DNA of 64,000 bases from Trabulsiella odontotermitis (GCF_001297775.1 NZ_LIFX01000001.1:186001-250000); one strand, 5' to 3'. Positions 37,901 through 47,101 are shown, counted from the first letter of the stretch. Notes: generated from the letters alone by a model not told the origin. Numbers and translations are program-made.

Positions 37901-39154
37901 ATGACATTTTCACTTTTCGGCGACAAATTCACCCGCCATTCCGGCATTACACGCCTGATGGAGGACCTCAACGACGGCCTGCGCACCCCTGGTGCCATCA
38001 TGCTCGGTGGCGGTAACCCGGCGCAGATCCCGGAAATGACGGATTACTTCCACAACCTGCTGGCTGATATGCTCAAAACGGGCAAAGTCACTGATGCGCT
38101 GTGCAATTACGACGGCCCGCAGGGGAAAACGGAATTGTTGGATGTCCTCGCGAAAATGTTACGTCAGGAATTAGGTTGGGATATTGATCCACAGAATATT
38201 GCACTGACCAACGGCAGCCAGAGCGCGTTTTTCTACTTGTTCAATTTGTTCGCCGGTCGCCGTGCCGATGGCACCACGCGCAAGGTGCTGTTCCCGCTGA
38301 CGCCGGAATACATCGGCTACGCTGATTCTGGTCTGGAAGAAGATCTGTTTGTCTCTACGCGCCCCAACATCGAACTGCTGCCCGATGGCCAGTTCAAGTA
38401 TCACGTTGATTTTGAACATCTGAGCATCACCGAAGAGACGGGGATGATTTGCGTCTCCCGTCCGACCAACCCGACCGGGAACGTCATCACCGACGAAGAG
38501 CTGATGAAGCTCGATATGCTGGCGAATCAGCATGGCATTCCGCTGGTGATCGACAACGCGTATGGCGTGCCTTTCCCGGGGATTATTTTCAGCGAAGCGC
38601 GTCCGCTGTGGAACCCCAACATTGTCCTGTGCATGAGCCTGTCGAAGCTGGGCCTGCCGGGCAGTCGCTGCGGCATTATCATCGCCAATGAAAAAATCAT
38701 TTCTGCCATCAGCAACATGAACGGGATTGTCAGCCTGGCGCCCGGTGGCATCGGGCCTGCCATCATGAGCGAGATGATCAAGCGCAATGACCTGCTGCGC
38801 CTGTCAGAAACAGTCGTAAAACCGTTCTACTTCCAGCGCGTTCAGGAAACTATCGCCATTATTCGTCGCTATTTGCCGGAAGATCGCTGCCTTATCCATA
38901 AACCGGAAGGCGCCATTTTCCTGTGGCTGTGGTTCAAAGATCTGCCTGTTACCACCGAACTGCTTTATCAGCGCCTCAAAAAACGCGGCGTGCTGATGGT
39001 GCCTGGACACTATTTCTTCCCCGGTCTGGATAAACCCTGGCCGCACACGCATCAGTGCATGCGCATGAACTACGTGCCGGATCCGGAAAAAATTGAGACT
39101 GGCGTGAAAATTCTCGCGGAAGAGATCGAAAACGCGTGGCGGGATCATGCCTGA
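37901..39154 (+). CDS. avtA: Valine-pyruvate aminotransferase AvtA
   Basis: PLP-dependent class I/II aminotransferase (transaminase C) that interconverts alanine + 2-ketoisovalerate and valine + pyruvate. The 417 residues match E. coli. The PLP lysine is Lys249 in SLSKLGLPGSRCG, and the NPTGNVI segment and PHTHQCMRMNYVPDPE C-terminus are typical. A hairpin GTGCGCGG/CCGCGCAC without T-tract lies between malS and avtA (37741-37762). Convergent with ysaA, 6 bases between stops. Confidence 0.97.
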   Translation: MTFSLFGDKFTRHSGITRLMEDLNDGLRTPGAIMLGGGNPAQIPEMTDYFHNLLADMLKTGKVTDALCNYDGPQGKTELLDVLAKMLRQELGWDIDPQNIALTNGSQSAFFYLFNLFAGRRADGTTRKVLFPLTPEYIGYADSGLEEDLFVSTRPNIELLPDGQFKYHVDFEHLSITEETGMICVSRPTNPTGNVITDEELMKLDMLANQHGIPLVIDNAYGVPFPGIIFSEARPLWNPNIVLCMSLSKLGLPGSRCGIIIANEKIISAISNMNGIVSLAPGGIGPAIMSEMIKRNDLLRLSETVVKPFYFQRVQETIAIIRRYLPEDRCLIHKPEGAIFLWLWFKDLPVTTELLYQRLKKRGVLMVPGHYFFPGLDKPWPHTHQCMRMNYVPDPEKIETGVKILAEEIENAWRDHA

Positions 39155-39160
39155 TCAGCG

Positions 39161-39631
39161 TCAGGCAATGTAAAACTTCTGCTGACGTAACTTTTCCACA
39201 TCAACACAGCGCAGCGCCTGCGTCGGGCAGGCTTCTGCGCACGCCGGGCCGTTCTCGCGATGCTGACAAAGATCGCATTTGATGGCCTGCGCCCGCCCTT
39301 GCTGCACCACCACTTGCATCGCGCCAAACGGACAGGCCAGCATGCAGCTTTTGCAGCCGATGCAATAGCGTTGATCCACCGCGATGCGCCCGCGTTCGCG
39401 ACGAATTGCCTGCGTCGGGCAAACACTGGCGCACGGGGCATCTTCACAATGGTGGCAGGTAACGGCGGAGGTGATGGTGTCGCCTTTCACGACCTGAATG
39501 CGCGGGATAAAACCGTCGGCACCGACAGGCTCGCCCTCCTGATGAGCGACAACGCAGGCCACTTCGCAGGTGCGGCAACCAATGCATTTCATGGCGTCGG
39601 CGACAATAAATTGATTCATCTCATGGCTCAT
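39161..39631 (-). CDS. ysaA: 4Fe-4S ferredoxin-like protein YsaA
   Basis: A 156-residue electron-transfer protein of the HycB/DmsB iron-sulphur family. Four cysteine sets of ferredoxin type are visible: CIGCRTCEVAC, CHHCEDAPCASVCP, CIGCKSCMLACPFG and CDLCQHRENGPACAEACP. Together they could bind four [4Fe-4S] clusters. No partner oxidoreductase is adjacent, so its redox partner is unknown. It ends the K-12-like block; the accessory region begins beyond it. Confidence 0.93.
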   Translation of the reverse strand: MSHEMNQFIVADAMKCIGCRTCEVACVVAHQEGEPVGADGFIPRIQVVKGDTITSAVTCHHCEDAPCASVCPTQAIRRERGRIAVDQRYCIGCKSCMLACPFGAMQVVVQQGRAQAIKCDLCQHRENGPACAEACPTQALRCVDVEKLRQQKFYIA

Positions 39632-39764
39632 CCGTGTCCGAAAAACTCAGAGTGCCAGAGACGGGGCGTGTTGCGCTTTGATCCTGTCGGGGAAATCATC
39701 AGGATTTGTCAGTTGCCTGACGTAATCTGGACGTTTGACCTGGTGTTTGCGTTGTTGAAGCGCA

Positions 39765-39799
39765 GAAAAAATCCCCTGAGCACAGACATGTTCAGGGGA
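39765..39799 (-). terminator. Rho-independent terminator of the winged-helix gene
   Basis: On the minus strand TCCCCTGAACA pairs with TGTGCTCAGGGGA around a short loop, followed by TTTTTT (39765-39771). It lies 66 bases beyond the stop of the 39866-40255 gene and before ysaA. Confidence 0.85.
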
Positions 39800-39865
39800 A
39801 ACAAATCCAGAGGCGACATCACACCCTCGGATCTCAACCATTAACACACAAATAGGGGGTGGTGA

Positions 39866-40255
39866 TTATTCTCTCACTTCATAATAAAGTGGGGTGATGT
39901 CATCGTAATTTATGAAATAACCACACCCTTTAGCACTTAAAATAAAGTCTTCAGGTAATCCCAATGTGGATAATTTTTTATTCAAATTGTTAATTACCTG
40001 CCATAATCGTTGTGTTGACGGGCTCAGGTTATTCTCTTCCCAGACATGCTCAAAGAGCTCCTCTCGGGAAACGTTACCGTGTCGGGCATGTATCAGCAAA
40101 TACAAGAAAAGTCGTAGCATCGTTTTATTGAAAAAAACGGCAGCGAAGACGACCGTTTTATCCGAGTTGCTGACGGGAATACGACAAGCCCTTTTGTTGC
40201 CGATATCGACGAGAATCGCCTTACCGATCATGAATCCGTGCAGCTGATAGTCCAT
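39866..40255 (-). CDS. Orphan winged-helix (OmpR/CadC-type) DNA-binding protein
   Basis: A 129-residue protein made almost entirely of a Trans_reg_C winged helix. Residues about 45-115 include TMLRLFLYLLIHARHGNVSR, EELFEHVWEENNLSPSTQRL and ILSAKGCGYFINY, the last being the family's wing motif. There is no receiver domain and no membrane segment, so neither phosphorylation nor direct signal sensing is evident. The gene and its upstream 330 bases are AT-rich compared with the core genes, suggesting horizontal origin and possible H-NS silencing. Target genes are unknown. The adjacent sugar genes already have an AraC regulator. Confidence 0.75.
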   Translation of the reverse strand: MDYQLHGFMIGKAILVDIGNKRACRIPVSNSDKTVVFAAVFFNKTMLRLFLYLLIHARHGNVSREELFEHVWEENNLSPSTQRLWQVINNLNKKLSTLGLPEDFILSAKGCGYFINYDDITPLYYEVRE

Positions 40256-40584
40256 TGTAAAAGTACTCTTTTAAATTGAACTGACTGAGAATATGTTGAA
40301 AAGTCTGACCTTCTCAATCCATACAATTTTTAAGAAGTATTATAAATTGAAGAAAAACAGATACAACCTCCGTGCGGTACGACTACGGTTGTTGCTTCAT
40401 TGTCATAATTAAGGAAAATAAAACCGACATAACCAAAATATCAGGTGGTAAATACTACAAAAACAATCAAACGCAATGGCTTATACCATTAGTCTTTATC
40501 AGGCCAACTCATCAAGACAATACTCCATATTAACCACAAATTACAGATGTTTATCCTGCTATCGGGTTGATTTCTCTCTGTTTT
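40256..40584. other. AT-rich gap between the winged-helix and AraC genes
   Basis: About 330 bases, markedly AT-rich, without an open frame I can support. It contains the winged-helix gene promoter and the 3' side of the AraC gene. I see no strong terminator or repeat. Confidence 0.5.
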
Positions 40585-41427
40585 TTAGGTGGAATTGATG
40601 TGCTCTTTACAATAACGTCGTTTCCAGGCCGCAGGCGTCATTCCGGTGTGTTTACGGTATATTTGACGGAAGTAACCCACCGCATTAAAACCGCAACGTT
40701 GAGCCACTTCTGTCAGTGATAATGAATCACTGATGAGCATTTTTTCTGCCGCCATTACACGCTGGCGATGAATCGCTTCGGTTAATGTCAGATGAAAGTT
40801 CCGGCGATATACACGCCCCAGATAATCCGCATTACAATGTAATTCCGCGGCAATTGCAGATGTTGTCAGCGGTAAATGAAATTGCGTGCGCACAATCTGT
40901 TGTGCTTTGTAAGCGAGTGCTATCCCGCGACTGTCTCTGTTTTTATCTTCTGTGGCTGAGCAAGAAAGCTGTTGCAGTATAAGCAATAAAATCAACTCCA
41001 GTGCGACGCTGCGATGAATATTCTCCTGTTCACGAAGAAACTGACGAAACAAAGAAATCACATATTGCGGATCGTTCGCCACCAGATGCTGCGGTATTTC
41101 CCATGGCGCCCGGATATCCATTCCGCTATGAACATGCGGTAATAACTCAAAATGCAACCAGTAAAATTTAAGATTAGCGGGAAACGTTCCAACACCCACA
41201 TGTCGACGCTGCGGCCATAGCAAAAGACTTTCACCGGCATTAATCACAAATAATTCACTGCCTTCCCGCAGCGTTAATGTGCCTTTCTCGACAAAAATCA
41301 GTTCCCACGAATTTAGCGTCCTGGCGGGATGACTCCCAACGCCACGGGAAATAAAGAGACCGCCGTTCTGGACTTTGATCGGAAGCGTTATGGATAATCT
41401 GAGCATAGATATGAATAATCCCTCCAT
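40585..41427 (-). CDS. AraC-family transcriptional regulator of the GH127 locus
   Basis: A 280-residue regulator with an N-terminal cupin-like ligand domain (SWELIFVEKGTLTLREG) and a C-terminal AraC DNA-binding domain. Its two helix-turn-helices are TTSAIAAELHCNADYLGRVY and SLTEVAQRCGFNAVGYFRQI, ending in the canonical KHTGMTPAAWKRRY. The start is uncertain: ATG 41427 or 41406; neither has an ideal ribosome site. It is divergent from the GPH symporter, 215 bases away. It most likely activates the symporter and hydrolase genes in response to an arabinose-containing sugar (inference). Confidence 0.85.
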   Translation of the reverse strand: MEGLFISMLRLSITLPIKVQNGGLFISRGVGSHPARTLNSWELIFVEKGTLTLREGSELFVINAGESLLLWPQRRHVGVGTFPANLKFYWLHFELLPHVHSGMDIRAPWEIPQHLVANDPQYVISLFRQFLREQENIHRSVALELILLLILQQLSCSATEDKNRDSRGIALAYKAQQIVRTQFHLPLTTSAIAAELHCNADYLGRVYRRNFHLTLTEAIHRQRVMAAEKMLISDSLSLTEVAQRCGFNAVGYFRQIYRKHTGMTPAAWKRRYCKEHINST

Positions 41428-41642
41428 TTATTAGTAAATACCACACTTTTATTATTGAATATCAATAATATGTATAGTTCATAACGATCGTTGTCACACT
41501 TTATCTCACAGGTCGGAATTGTCATCTTTTTATACTTTTCCCTTCCCTTGTTGGTCGCGTCATTCCAGGCAGAATTATTCGGGTACGTTTCAAATAAAAA
41601 ATGATTCCGTGTTTTACCTCTTTAAATAATGAGGAACACCTT

Positions 41643-43043
41643 ATGACGTCTGCTCCGATTACGACCACGGATCTTACCCGTGCCACGATTAACGAAACAC
41701 TGTCCGTACGGGAAAAAGTGGGTTATGGCCTGGGTGATGCCGGTGGTACGGTCATTACCTGTCTTATCATGAATTTCCTGACGTTTTTCTATACCGATGT
41801 CTTTGGTCTGACGCCCGCGCTGGTGGGAACGTTATTCATGGCGCTGCGCATCTTTGACGCCATTTCCGATCCCATCATGGGGGTGATTGCTGACCGGACG
41901 CAAAGCCGCTGGGGCCGCTTTCGCCCCTGGCAATTATGGATTGCGCTGCCCATCGGCGTGATCGGCGTACTGACGTTTACCGTGCCTGACGCCGGAATGC
42001 CGGTCAAAATCGCCTGGGCGTTTGTGACGTATCTTCTGCTTTCAGTGAGTTATACCGCGATCAACGTTCCTTACTGTGCGCTGATCAATACCATGACGAC
42101 GCGCCATCGAGAGGTGATTTCCTGCCAGTCATGGCGCTTTGTGCTGTGTGGCGTCGCCGGATTTCTGGTCTCCGTCGGGCTGCCCTGGCTGGTGGCTGAA
42201 CTCGGGCAGGGGAACGCCGCGCGGGGTTATCAGGCGGGCGTCGGCGTTCTCTGCGCCATCGCCGTGGTGATGTTTTTGTGCTGCTTTTTCTGGGTTCGTG
42301 AACGCGTGCCGCTGGCGTTGATGGGGAAATTTACCCTGCGCGAACATCTTGCTGGCCTGCGCAAAAACGATCAGCTCCTGCTGATGCTGCTGATGTCATT
42401 CCTGCTCATCAACGTGTTTAACATCCGCGGCGGCGGCTACATGTACTTCATCACCTACGTGCTGAACGGCAGTACCGCTTACACGTCGCTCTTTTTCACT
42501 ATGGTGACGTTCGCCTCGATTCTCGGTTCCGTGGTGGTGAATCTGTTATCGCGACGCGTGGATACCGTCAGGCTTTATTACCTCACCAATCTCGTTCTGG
42601 CCGCGCTGGCGCTGGGAATGTGGTGGCTACCAACTGGCCCGGCGCACCAGTCGTTGTGGCTGGCCGTTATTCTTGGCAATGGCATTATTCTGGGCTTTAC
42701 GCTGCCGCTGCACTTCTCGCTGATGGCGTTTGCCGATGATTACGGCGAATGGAAAACCGGCGTCCGTTCCTCGGGAATGAATTTCGCCTTCAACCTGTTT
42801 TGCATCAAGCTCGCCTGGGCGTCCAGCGCCGTGATTATCAGCCTCGTGTTTATTTTCGTCGCCTACCAGCCTGGCGCAAATCATCAGACGGCAGCCTCTC
42901 TGCACGGAATGACCGCCATGGAAACGCTGCTTCCGGCGCTGTTTCATCTGCTGCTGGCCTTCGCCATCCGCCTCTGCAAACTCAACAACCCCATGATGAC
43001 ACGCATTGCCAGCGATTTGCGTCTGCGTCATACCCAGTCTTAA
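41643..43043 (+). CDS. GPH-family sugar:cation symporter
   Basis: A 466-residue member of the glycoside-pentoside-hexuronide:cation symporter family (MelB/XynB/YicJ type) with 12 predicted membrane helices. Near the N-terminus [15 protein letters not shown] and [20 protein letters not shown] are diagnostic; the aspartates in these segments bind the coupling cation in MelB. ATG 41643 follows GAGGA; the frame extends 14 codons upstream. It is 10 bases before the GH127 gene, so the two form an operon importing the disaccharide or oligosaccharide that the hydrolase cleaves. Confidence 0.88.
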   Translation: MTSAPITTTDLTRATINETLSVREKVGYGLGDAGGTVITCLIMNFLTFFYTDVFGLTPALVGTLFMALRIFDAISDPIMGVIADRTQSRWGRFRPWQLWIALPIGVIGVLTFTVPDAGMPVKIAWAFVTYLLLSVSYTAINVPYCALINTMTTRHREVISCQSWRFVLCGVAGFLVSVGLPWLVAELGQGNAARGYQAGVGVLCAIAVVMFLCCFFWVRERVPLALMGKFTLREHLAGLRKNDQLLLMLLMSFLLINVFNIRGGGYMYFITYVLNGSTAYTSLFFTMVTFASILGSVVVNLLSRRVDTVRLYYLTNLVLAALALGMWWLPTGPAHQSLWLAVILGNGIILGFTLPLHFSLMAFADDYGEWKTGVRSSGMNFAFNLFCIKLAWASSAVIISLVFIFVAYQPGANHQTAASLHGMTAMETLLPALFHLLLAFAIRLCKLNNPMMTRIASDLRLRHTQS

Positions 43044-43053
43044 GGAGCATATT

Positions 43054-45009
43054 ATGTCTGCAATGGAAGTCTCTCTGCATACCCTGAAAATCAACGATCC
43101 TTTTCTTGGTCAGTATCAACAATTAGTCCGCGATGTGGTGATCCCTTATCAGTGGGATGCGCTGAACGATCGCATTGCTGACGCGGAACCGAGCCATGCC
43201 ATTGAAAATTTTCGTATCGCGGCAGGCCTGCAGGAGGGCGAGTATTACGGCATGGTGTTTCAGGACAGCGACGTGGCGAAATGGCTGGAAGCCGTCGCCT
43301 GGTCGCTGTGCCAGAAACCCGATCCAGCGCTTGAGAAAACCGCTGATGAGGTGATTGCGCTGGTGGCCGCCGCTCAGTGCGAGGATGGTTATCTCAATAC
43401 TTACTTCACCGTTAAAGCCCCGGCTGAACGCTGGACCAATCTTGCTGAATGCCATGAGTTATATTGCGCCGGGCATATGATTGAAGCCGGCGTCGCCTTC
43501 TTTCAGGCCACAGGGAAACGGCAGTTGCTGGAGGTGGTGTGCCGCTTTACCGATCATATCGACCAGGTATTTGGCCCCGGTGAAAATCAGTTGCATGGCT
43601 ACCCCGGTCACCCGGAAATCGAGCTGGCGCTGACCCGACTCTTCGAGGTGACTCACGAATCCCGTTATCTGGCGCTGGCGAATTACTTCATCGAACAGCG
43701 GGGAACGCAGCCGCATTTCTACGATATCGAATATGAAAAGCGCGGAAAAACGTCTTACTGGAACACTTATGGCCCGGCATGGATGGTCAGGGATAAAGCG
43801 TACAGCCAGGCGCATCAGCCGCTGGCGCAACAGCAGACAGCCACCGGTCACGCCGTGCGTTTTGTCTATCTGATGGCCGGTGTGGCGCATCTGGCAAGAC
43901 TCAGCAATGACCAGCAAAAGCGCCAGCATTGTCTGCGGCTCTGGAAAAACATGGTACAACGGCAGTTGTATATTACTGGCGGCATTGGCGCGCAAAGTAG
44001 TGGCGAAGCCTTCACCAGCGATTACGATCTGCCTAATGACACGGTATATGCCGAAAGCTGCGCGTCCATCGGGTTAATGATGTTTGCCCGTCGAATGCTG
44101 GAGATGGAAGCGGACAGCCAGTATGCCGACGTGATGGAACGCGCGTTATACAACACGGTGCTTGGCGGTATGGCGCTGGACGGGAAGCACTTTTTTTACG
44201 TCAATCCGCTGGAAGTGCACCCGCATTCCCTCGCATTTAACCATATCTACGATCACGTGAAGCCCGTCCGCCAGCGCTGGTTCGGCTGCGCCTGTTGCCC
44301 GCCCAATATCGCCCGCGTCCTGACGTCGCTGGGTCACTATATCTACACCCCACGCGAAGAGGCGCTGTATATCAATTTGTACGTGGGAAACAGCGTGGAG
44401 ATCCCGGTGAACGGGAAAACGCTGCGCTTACGCATCAGCGGTCACTATCCGTGGCAGGAAGAGATTCGAATCACCATCGACTCGCCGGAGCCGATAACCC
44501 ACACCCTGGCGCTTCGCCTGCCGGACTGGTGCGCCGAACCACACATTGCGCTTAATGACGATGAGGTACCGCAGGAGATACGCAAGGGATATCTCACTAT
44601 CACCCGTTGCTGGCAGCAGGGCGATACCATTGTTCTGACGCTCCCCATGCCGGTACGTCGAATTTATGGCAATCCGCTTCTGCGCCATGTCGCCGGGAAA
44701 ATTGCCGTGCAACGGGGGCCGCTGGTGTACTGCCTGGAGGAGGCGGACAACGGCGAAGCGCTGCACAATCTCTGGCTGCCACGACACGCCACATTCACCA
44801 CCATTGAAGGCAAAGGCGTACTGGCGCATCAGACCGTGATTCAGGCTGAAGGGATCCGCCAAACCGCATCTCAGCCGCAGGCGCAACCGCTATGGCAATA
44901 TGATCAACCGCCCACTGCGCGCCAGACACAAACCCTGACGTTTATTCCCTGGTTTAGCTGGGCCAACCGCGGCGAAGGTGAAATGCGGGTGTGGGTGAAT
45001 GAGGAATAA
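43054..45009 (+). CDS. Beta-L-arabinofuranosidase (GH127, DUF1680)
   Basis: A 651-residue glycoside hydrolase resembling Bifidobacterium HypBA1, which releases L-arabinose from beta-1,2-linked arabinofuranosides. The zinc/thiolate site is conserved: Glu334 and Cys336 in YAESCAS, and Cys414-Cys415 in CACCPPN. By comparison with HypBA1, Cys414 is the probable nucleophile and the other residues hold the zinc. There is no signal peptide, so it acts in the cytoplasm on sugar imported by the neighbouring symporter. AAGGAG precedes ATG 43054. Other GH127 specificities cannot be excluded. Confidence 0.88.
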   Translation: MSAMEVSLHTLKINDPFLGQYQQLVRDVVIPYQWDALNDRIADAEPSHAIENFRIAAGLQEGEYYGMVFQDSDVAKWLEAVAWSLCQKPDPALEKTADEVIALVAAAQCEDGYLNTYFTVKAPAERWTNLAECHELYCAGHMIEAGVAFFQATGKRQLLEVVCRFTDHIDQVFGPGENQLHGYPGHPEIELALTRLFEVTHESRYLALANYFIEQRGTQPHFYDIEYEKRGKTSYWNTYGPAWMVRDKAYSQAHQPLAQQQTATGHAVRFVYLMAGVAHLARLSNDQQKRQHCLRLWKNMVQRQLYITGGIGAQSSGEAFTSDYDLPNDTVYAESCASIGLMMFARRMLEMEADSQYADVMERALYNTVLGGMALDGKHFFYVNPLEVHPHSLAFNHIYDHVKPVRQRWFGCACCPPNIARVLTSLGHYIYTPREEALYINLYVGNSVEIPVNGKTLRLRISGHYPWQEEIRITIDSPEPITHTLALRLPDWCAEPHIALNDDEVPQEIRKGYLTITRCWQQGDTIVLTLPMPVRRIYGNPLLRHVAGKIAVQRGPLVYCLEEADNGEALHNLWLPRHATFTTIEGKGVLAHQTVIQAEGIRQTASQPQAQPLWQYDQPPTARQTQTLTFIPWFSWANRGEGEMRVWVNEE

Positions 45010-45039
45010 TTGATAAAGATATAAATATGTTTAATGCAT

Positions 45040-45081
45040 TTAGCCTGTTAATTTGCGGATAACTGGGAATTAACAGGCTAA
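45040..45081. repeat. 14-bp perfect inverted repeat after the GH127 gene
   Basis: TTAGCCTGTTAATT (45040-45053) and AATTAACAGGCTAA (45068-45081) are perfect complements around a 14-base loop. No T-tract follows. It lies 30 bases after the hydrolase stop and may protect the transcript or mark an insertion boundary. Confidence 0.6.
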
Positions 45082-45233
45082 AGCCGATATATAAAAATCG
45101 ACAATTTCATTATAAATGTGACAATTATCTCGGAATTGAAATTTCATTATTGGTTCTAATTATCGTTATTACTGCTTCCCGCCACAAATGCTTTCCAGAC
45201 ACGTTTACGCTCATCGATAATAAGGTCACAACC

Positions 45234-46313
45234 ATGGAATTCATCGAAAAAATTTATGTTTTATCCGCTAAAATTAAACAACAGCTTGATGCAATTACGA
45301 CAGAAGAAGCGACAAAAAACGCTTTCGTGATGCCATTCATTCATAATGTTTTAGGATACGATGTTTTCGATCCAACAGAAGTCACCCCCGAGTTTGTGTG
45401 TGATGTTGGGACCAAAAAAGGGGAGAAAATTGATTACGCCATCCTGAAAGACAATGAAGTTCAAATACTTATAGAGCGCAAGAAAATTGGCGAGCCGCTA
45501 AGCATCAACCATGCCTCCCAGCTTTTCAGGTATTTCCATGTCACCAATGCACGCATTTCAATACTCACTAACGGCCAAATCTATAAATTTTTCACCGATC
45601 TCGATGCGCCGAACAAGATGGATGAAAAACCGTTTCTTGAGATCGACCTTCTGGATATTGACGAGAATATCATCCCCGAACTGATTAAACTGACAAAGTC
45701 ATCCTTTGACCTCGAATCCATAATCAACGCCGCTGGCGAATTAAAATACGTCAGCCAGATAAAACGAATTTTACATAGCCAATTAAACAACCCGGAAGAT
45801 GATTTCGTAAAATTCTTCGCGTCCCGGGTTTATGACGGCATGTTGACGCAAAAAGTCAGAGAGTCGTTCTTCAACTTAACGAAAAAAGCAGCCAGTCAGT
45901 ATATTAATGATCAGGTGAATGAGAGGCTGAAATCAGCCATCGCCGGAGGCAGCAGCATAGCCAAAGATGCAGAGCCTGCGGGCGCAGCCGAAAGCGCGGA
46001 GGCACCCGTCATATATGAGCCTGAAATCATAACCACACCTGATGAACTGGAAGGTTACTATATCGTCAAAGCCATTATCAGGGCGGTCGTTGACGTTTCA
46101 AGAATCAATCACCGGGATACCAAAAGCTATTTCGGTATCCTGATAGACGATAACAACCGAAAACCGATCTGCAGGCTTCATTTCAACCGGTCACAGAAAT
46201 ATCTCGGTCTCTTTGATATTGAGAAGAATGAAACCCGGCATCCTATTGAAACCGTGGATGATATCTACTCATTTGCCGACGTTTTAAGAGCGACAGCCGC
46301 ACTCTATCTGTGA
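45234..46313 (+). CDS. Orphan HsdR N-terminal-domain (PD-(D/E)XK) protein
   Basis: A 359-residue protein related to the N-terminal nuclease domain of type I restriction HsdR (COG4748-like, uncharacterised). The N-terminal half carries the nuclease-type core: EKIDYAIL with Asp67, then VQILIERKK with Glu81 and Lys83, i.e. a D...ExK motif. A helical middle follows. The C-terminal domain contains HRDTKSYFGILIDDNNRKPI and HFNRSQKYLGLFD. There is no helicase domain and no hsdM or hsdS nearby. The region is more AT-rich than the core. ATG 45234 has a weak AAGG site. It could be a stand-alone defence or DNA-processing protein; function unknown. Confidence 0.8.
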   Translation: MEFIEKIYVLSAKIKQQLDAITTEEATKNAFVMPFIHNVLGYDVFDPTEVTPEFVCDVGTKKGEKIDYAILKDNEVQILIERKKIGEPLSINHASQLFRYFHVTNARISILTNGQIYKFFTDLDAPNKMDEKPFLEIDLLDIDENIIPELIKLTKSSFDLESIINAAGELKYVSQIKRILHSQLNNPEDDFVKFFASRVYDGMLTQKVRESFFNLTKKAASQYINDQVNERLKSAIAGGSSIAKDAEPAGAAESAEAPVIYEPEIITTPDELEGYYIVKAIIRAVVDVSRINHRDTKSYFGILIDDNNRKPICRLHFNRSQKYLGLFDIEKNETRHPIETVDDIYSFADVLRATAALYL

Positions 46314-46324
46314 GGGTTGGTCAC

Positions 46325-46732
46325 TTAGCCAGGCAGCACGCGCCGTGCTGCCTCGGCGAGAAATGCGCTTCGGTTGGCAAAATGGGGATGTTCACTGACA
46401 AAGCGGTCGATTTTTACCAGTAAACGACGAGGCAAGGTAATGTTGATCCGCTCAGCACGGCCATCAAACTGGTTCATATTAATATCCACCAACAGCCACT
46501 GCCCACCGGTATAGTCAGCGGGATTATTTTCCAGATGATGCTCGACAGCGTCCGGTGCCGGGAGTTCTTCCCGCATTTCGCAGAGCGTCTCGAAATGCGC
46601 CGTCAGGGCGCTTCGCGCATCCTGAAAGGCGTCGTCCAGCGAATCCCCGGCAAAATAGCAACCAGGCACATCAGGAAAAAAACCGCTCGCGCTGCCGTCA
46701 GCATCGGAATGAATATAGGCCGGGTAAAACAT
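46325..46732 (-). CDS. hicB: HicB-family antitoxin
   Basis: A 135-residue antitoxin. The N-terminal partial RNase H fold (FYPAYIHSDADGSASGFFPD, VPGCYFAGDSLDDAF) binds and blocks HicA. The C-terminal ribbon-helix-helix (RINITLPRRLLVKIDRFVSE, then NRSAFLAEAARRVL) binds the promoter for autoregulation. It follows hicA by 15 bases in the same direction. It is convergent with the HsdR-N gene, with 11 bases between stops. Confidence 0.92.
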   Translation of the reverse strand: MFYPAYIHSDADGSASGFFPDVPGCYFAGDSLDDAFQDARSALTAHFETLCEMREELPAPDAVEHHLENNPADYTGGQWLLVDINMNQFDGRAERINITLPRRLLVKIDRFVSEHPHFANRSAFLAEAARRVLPG

Positions 46733-46747
46733 GGGCTCTCCTGAGAT

Positions 46748-46933
46748 TTACGGTTTGATTCCGGCCTGACGCCAGATTTGTGCCAGCGTGCCGGGTTTAA
46801 TATCTTTTCGCGGATGAGGAACAGTAACCAGTCCTGAGCGATCGGGATGATGAAACTGATGATGGCTGCCCTTACTTCTTTTCTGAACCCAGCCCTGGCT
46901 TTTCAGTATCGCAATCACATCCGCACTGGTCAC
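46748..46933 (-). CDS. hicA: HicA-family mRNA interferase toxin
   Basis: A 61-residue toxin with a dsRNA-binding-like fold that cleaves mRNA when free of HicB. I place the start at GTG 46933, preceded by AAAGGTGAG, giving the normal HicA length and the start TSADVIAILKSQGW. The open frame reaching back to 47140 is much too long for the family. The catalytic histidine is His24 in KGSHHQF, and the GLVTVPHPRKDIKPGTL strand is typical. It is too short to be obvious without the start correction. Confidence 0.9.
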   Translation of the reverse strand: MTSADVIAILKSQGWVQKRSKGSHHQFHHPDRSGLVTVPHPRKDIKPGTLAQIWRQAGIKP

Positions 46934-47101
46934 ATTCTCACCTTTTGTAATTATACACATCATACACACGATTGCAGAGATGACTATCACGTTAGCGAAA
47001 ACCATTGATGGTGTCTTTTGCAAAAAGACAAAGCTGGAAAGGCGCACGGAGAGAATCTTTCGCGCAATGCAAATAACAGAAAACGTTGCGAGCAGCGACG
47101 C

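Noticed and set aside
41495-41510. CRP site between the AraC and GPH genes
   Set aside because: Only the TCACA half is present; the left half does not match TGTGA.
45234-46313. Complete type I restriction-modification system
   Set aside because: No helicase domain, methylase or specificity subunit is present on either strand nearby; only the HsdR N-terminal domain is represented.
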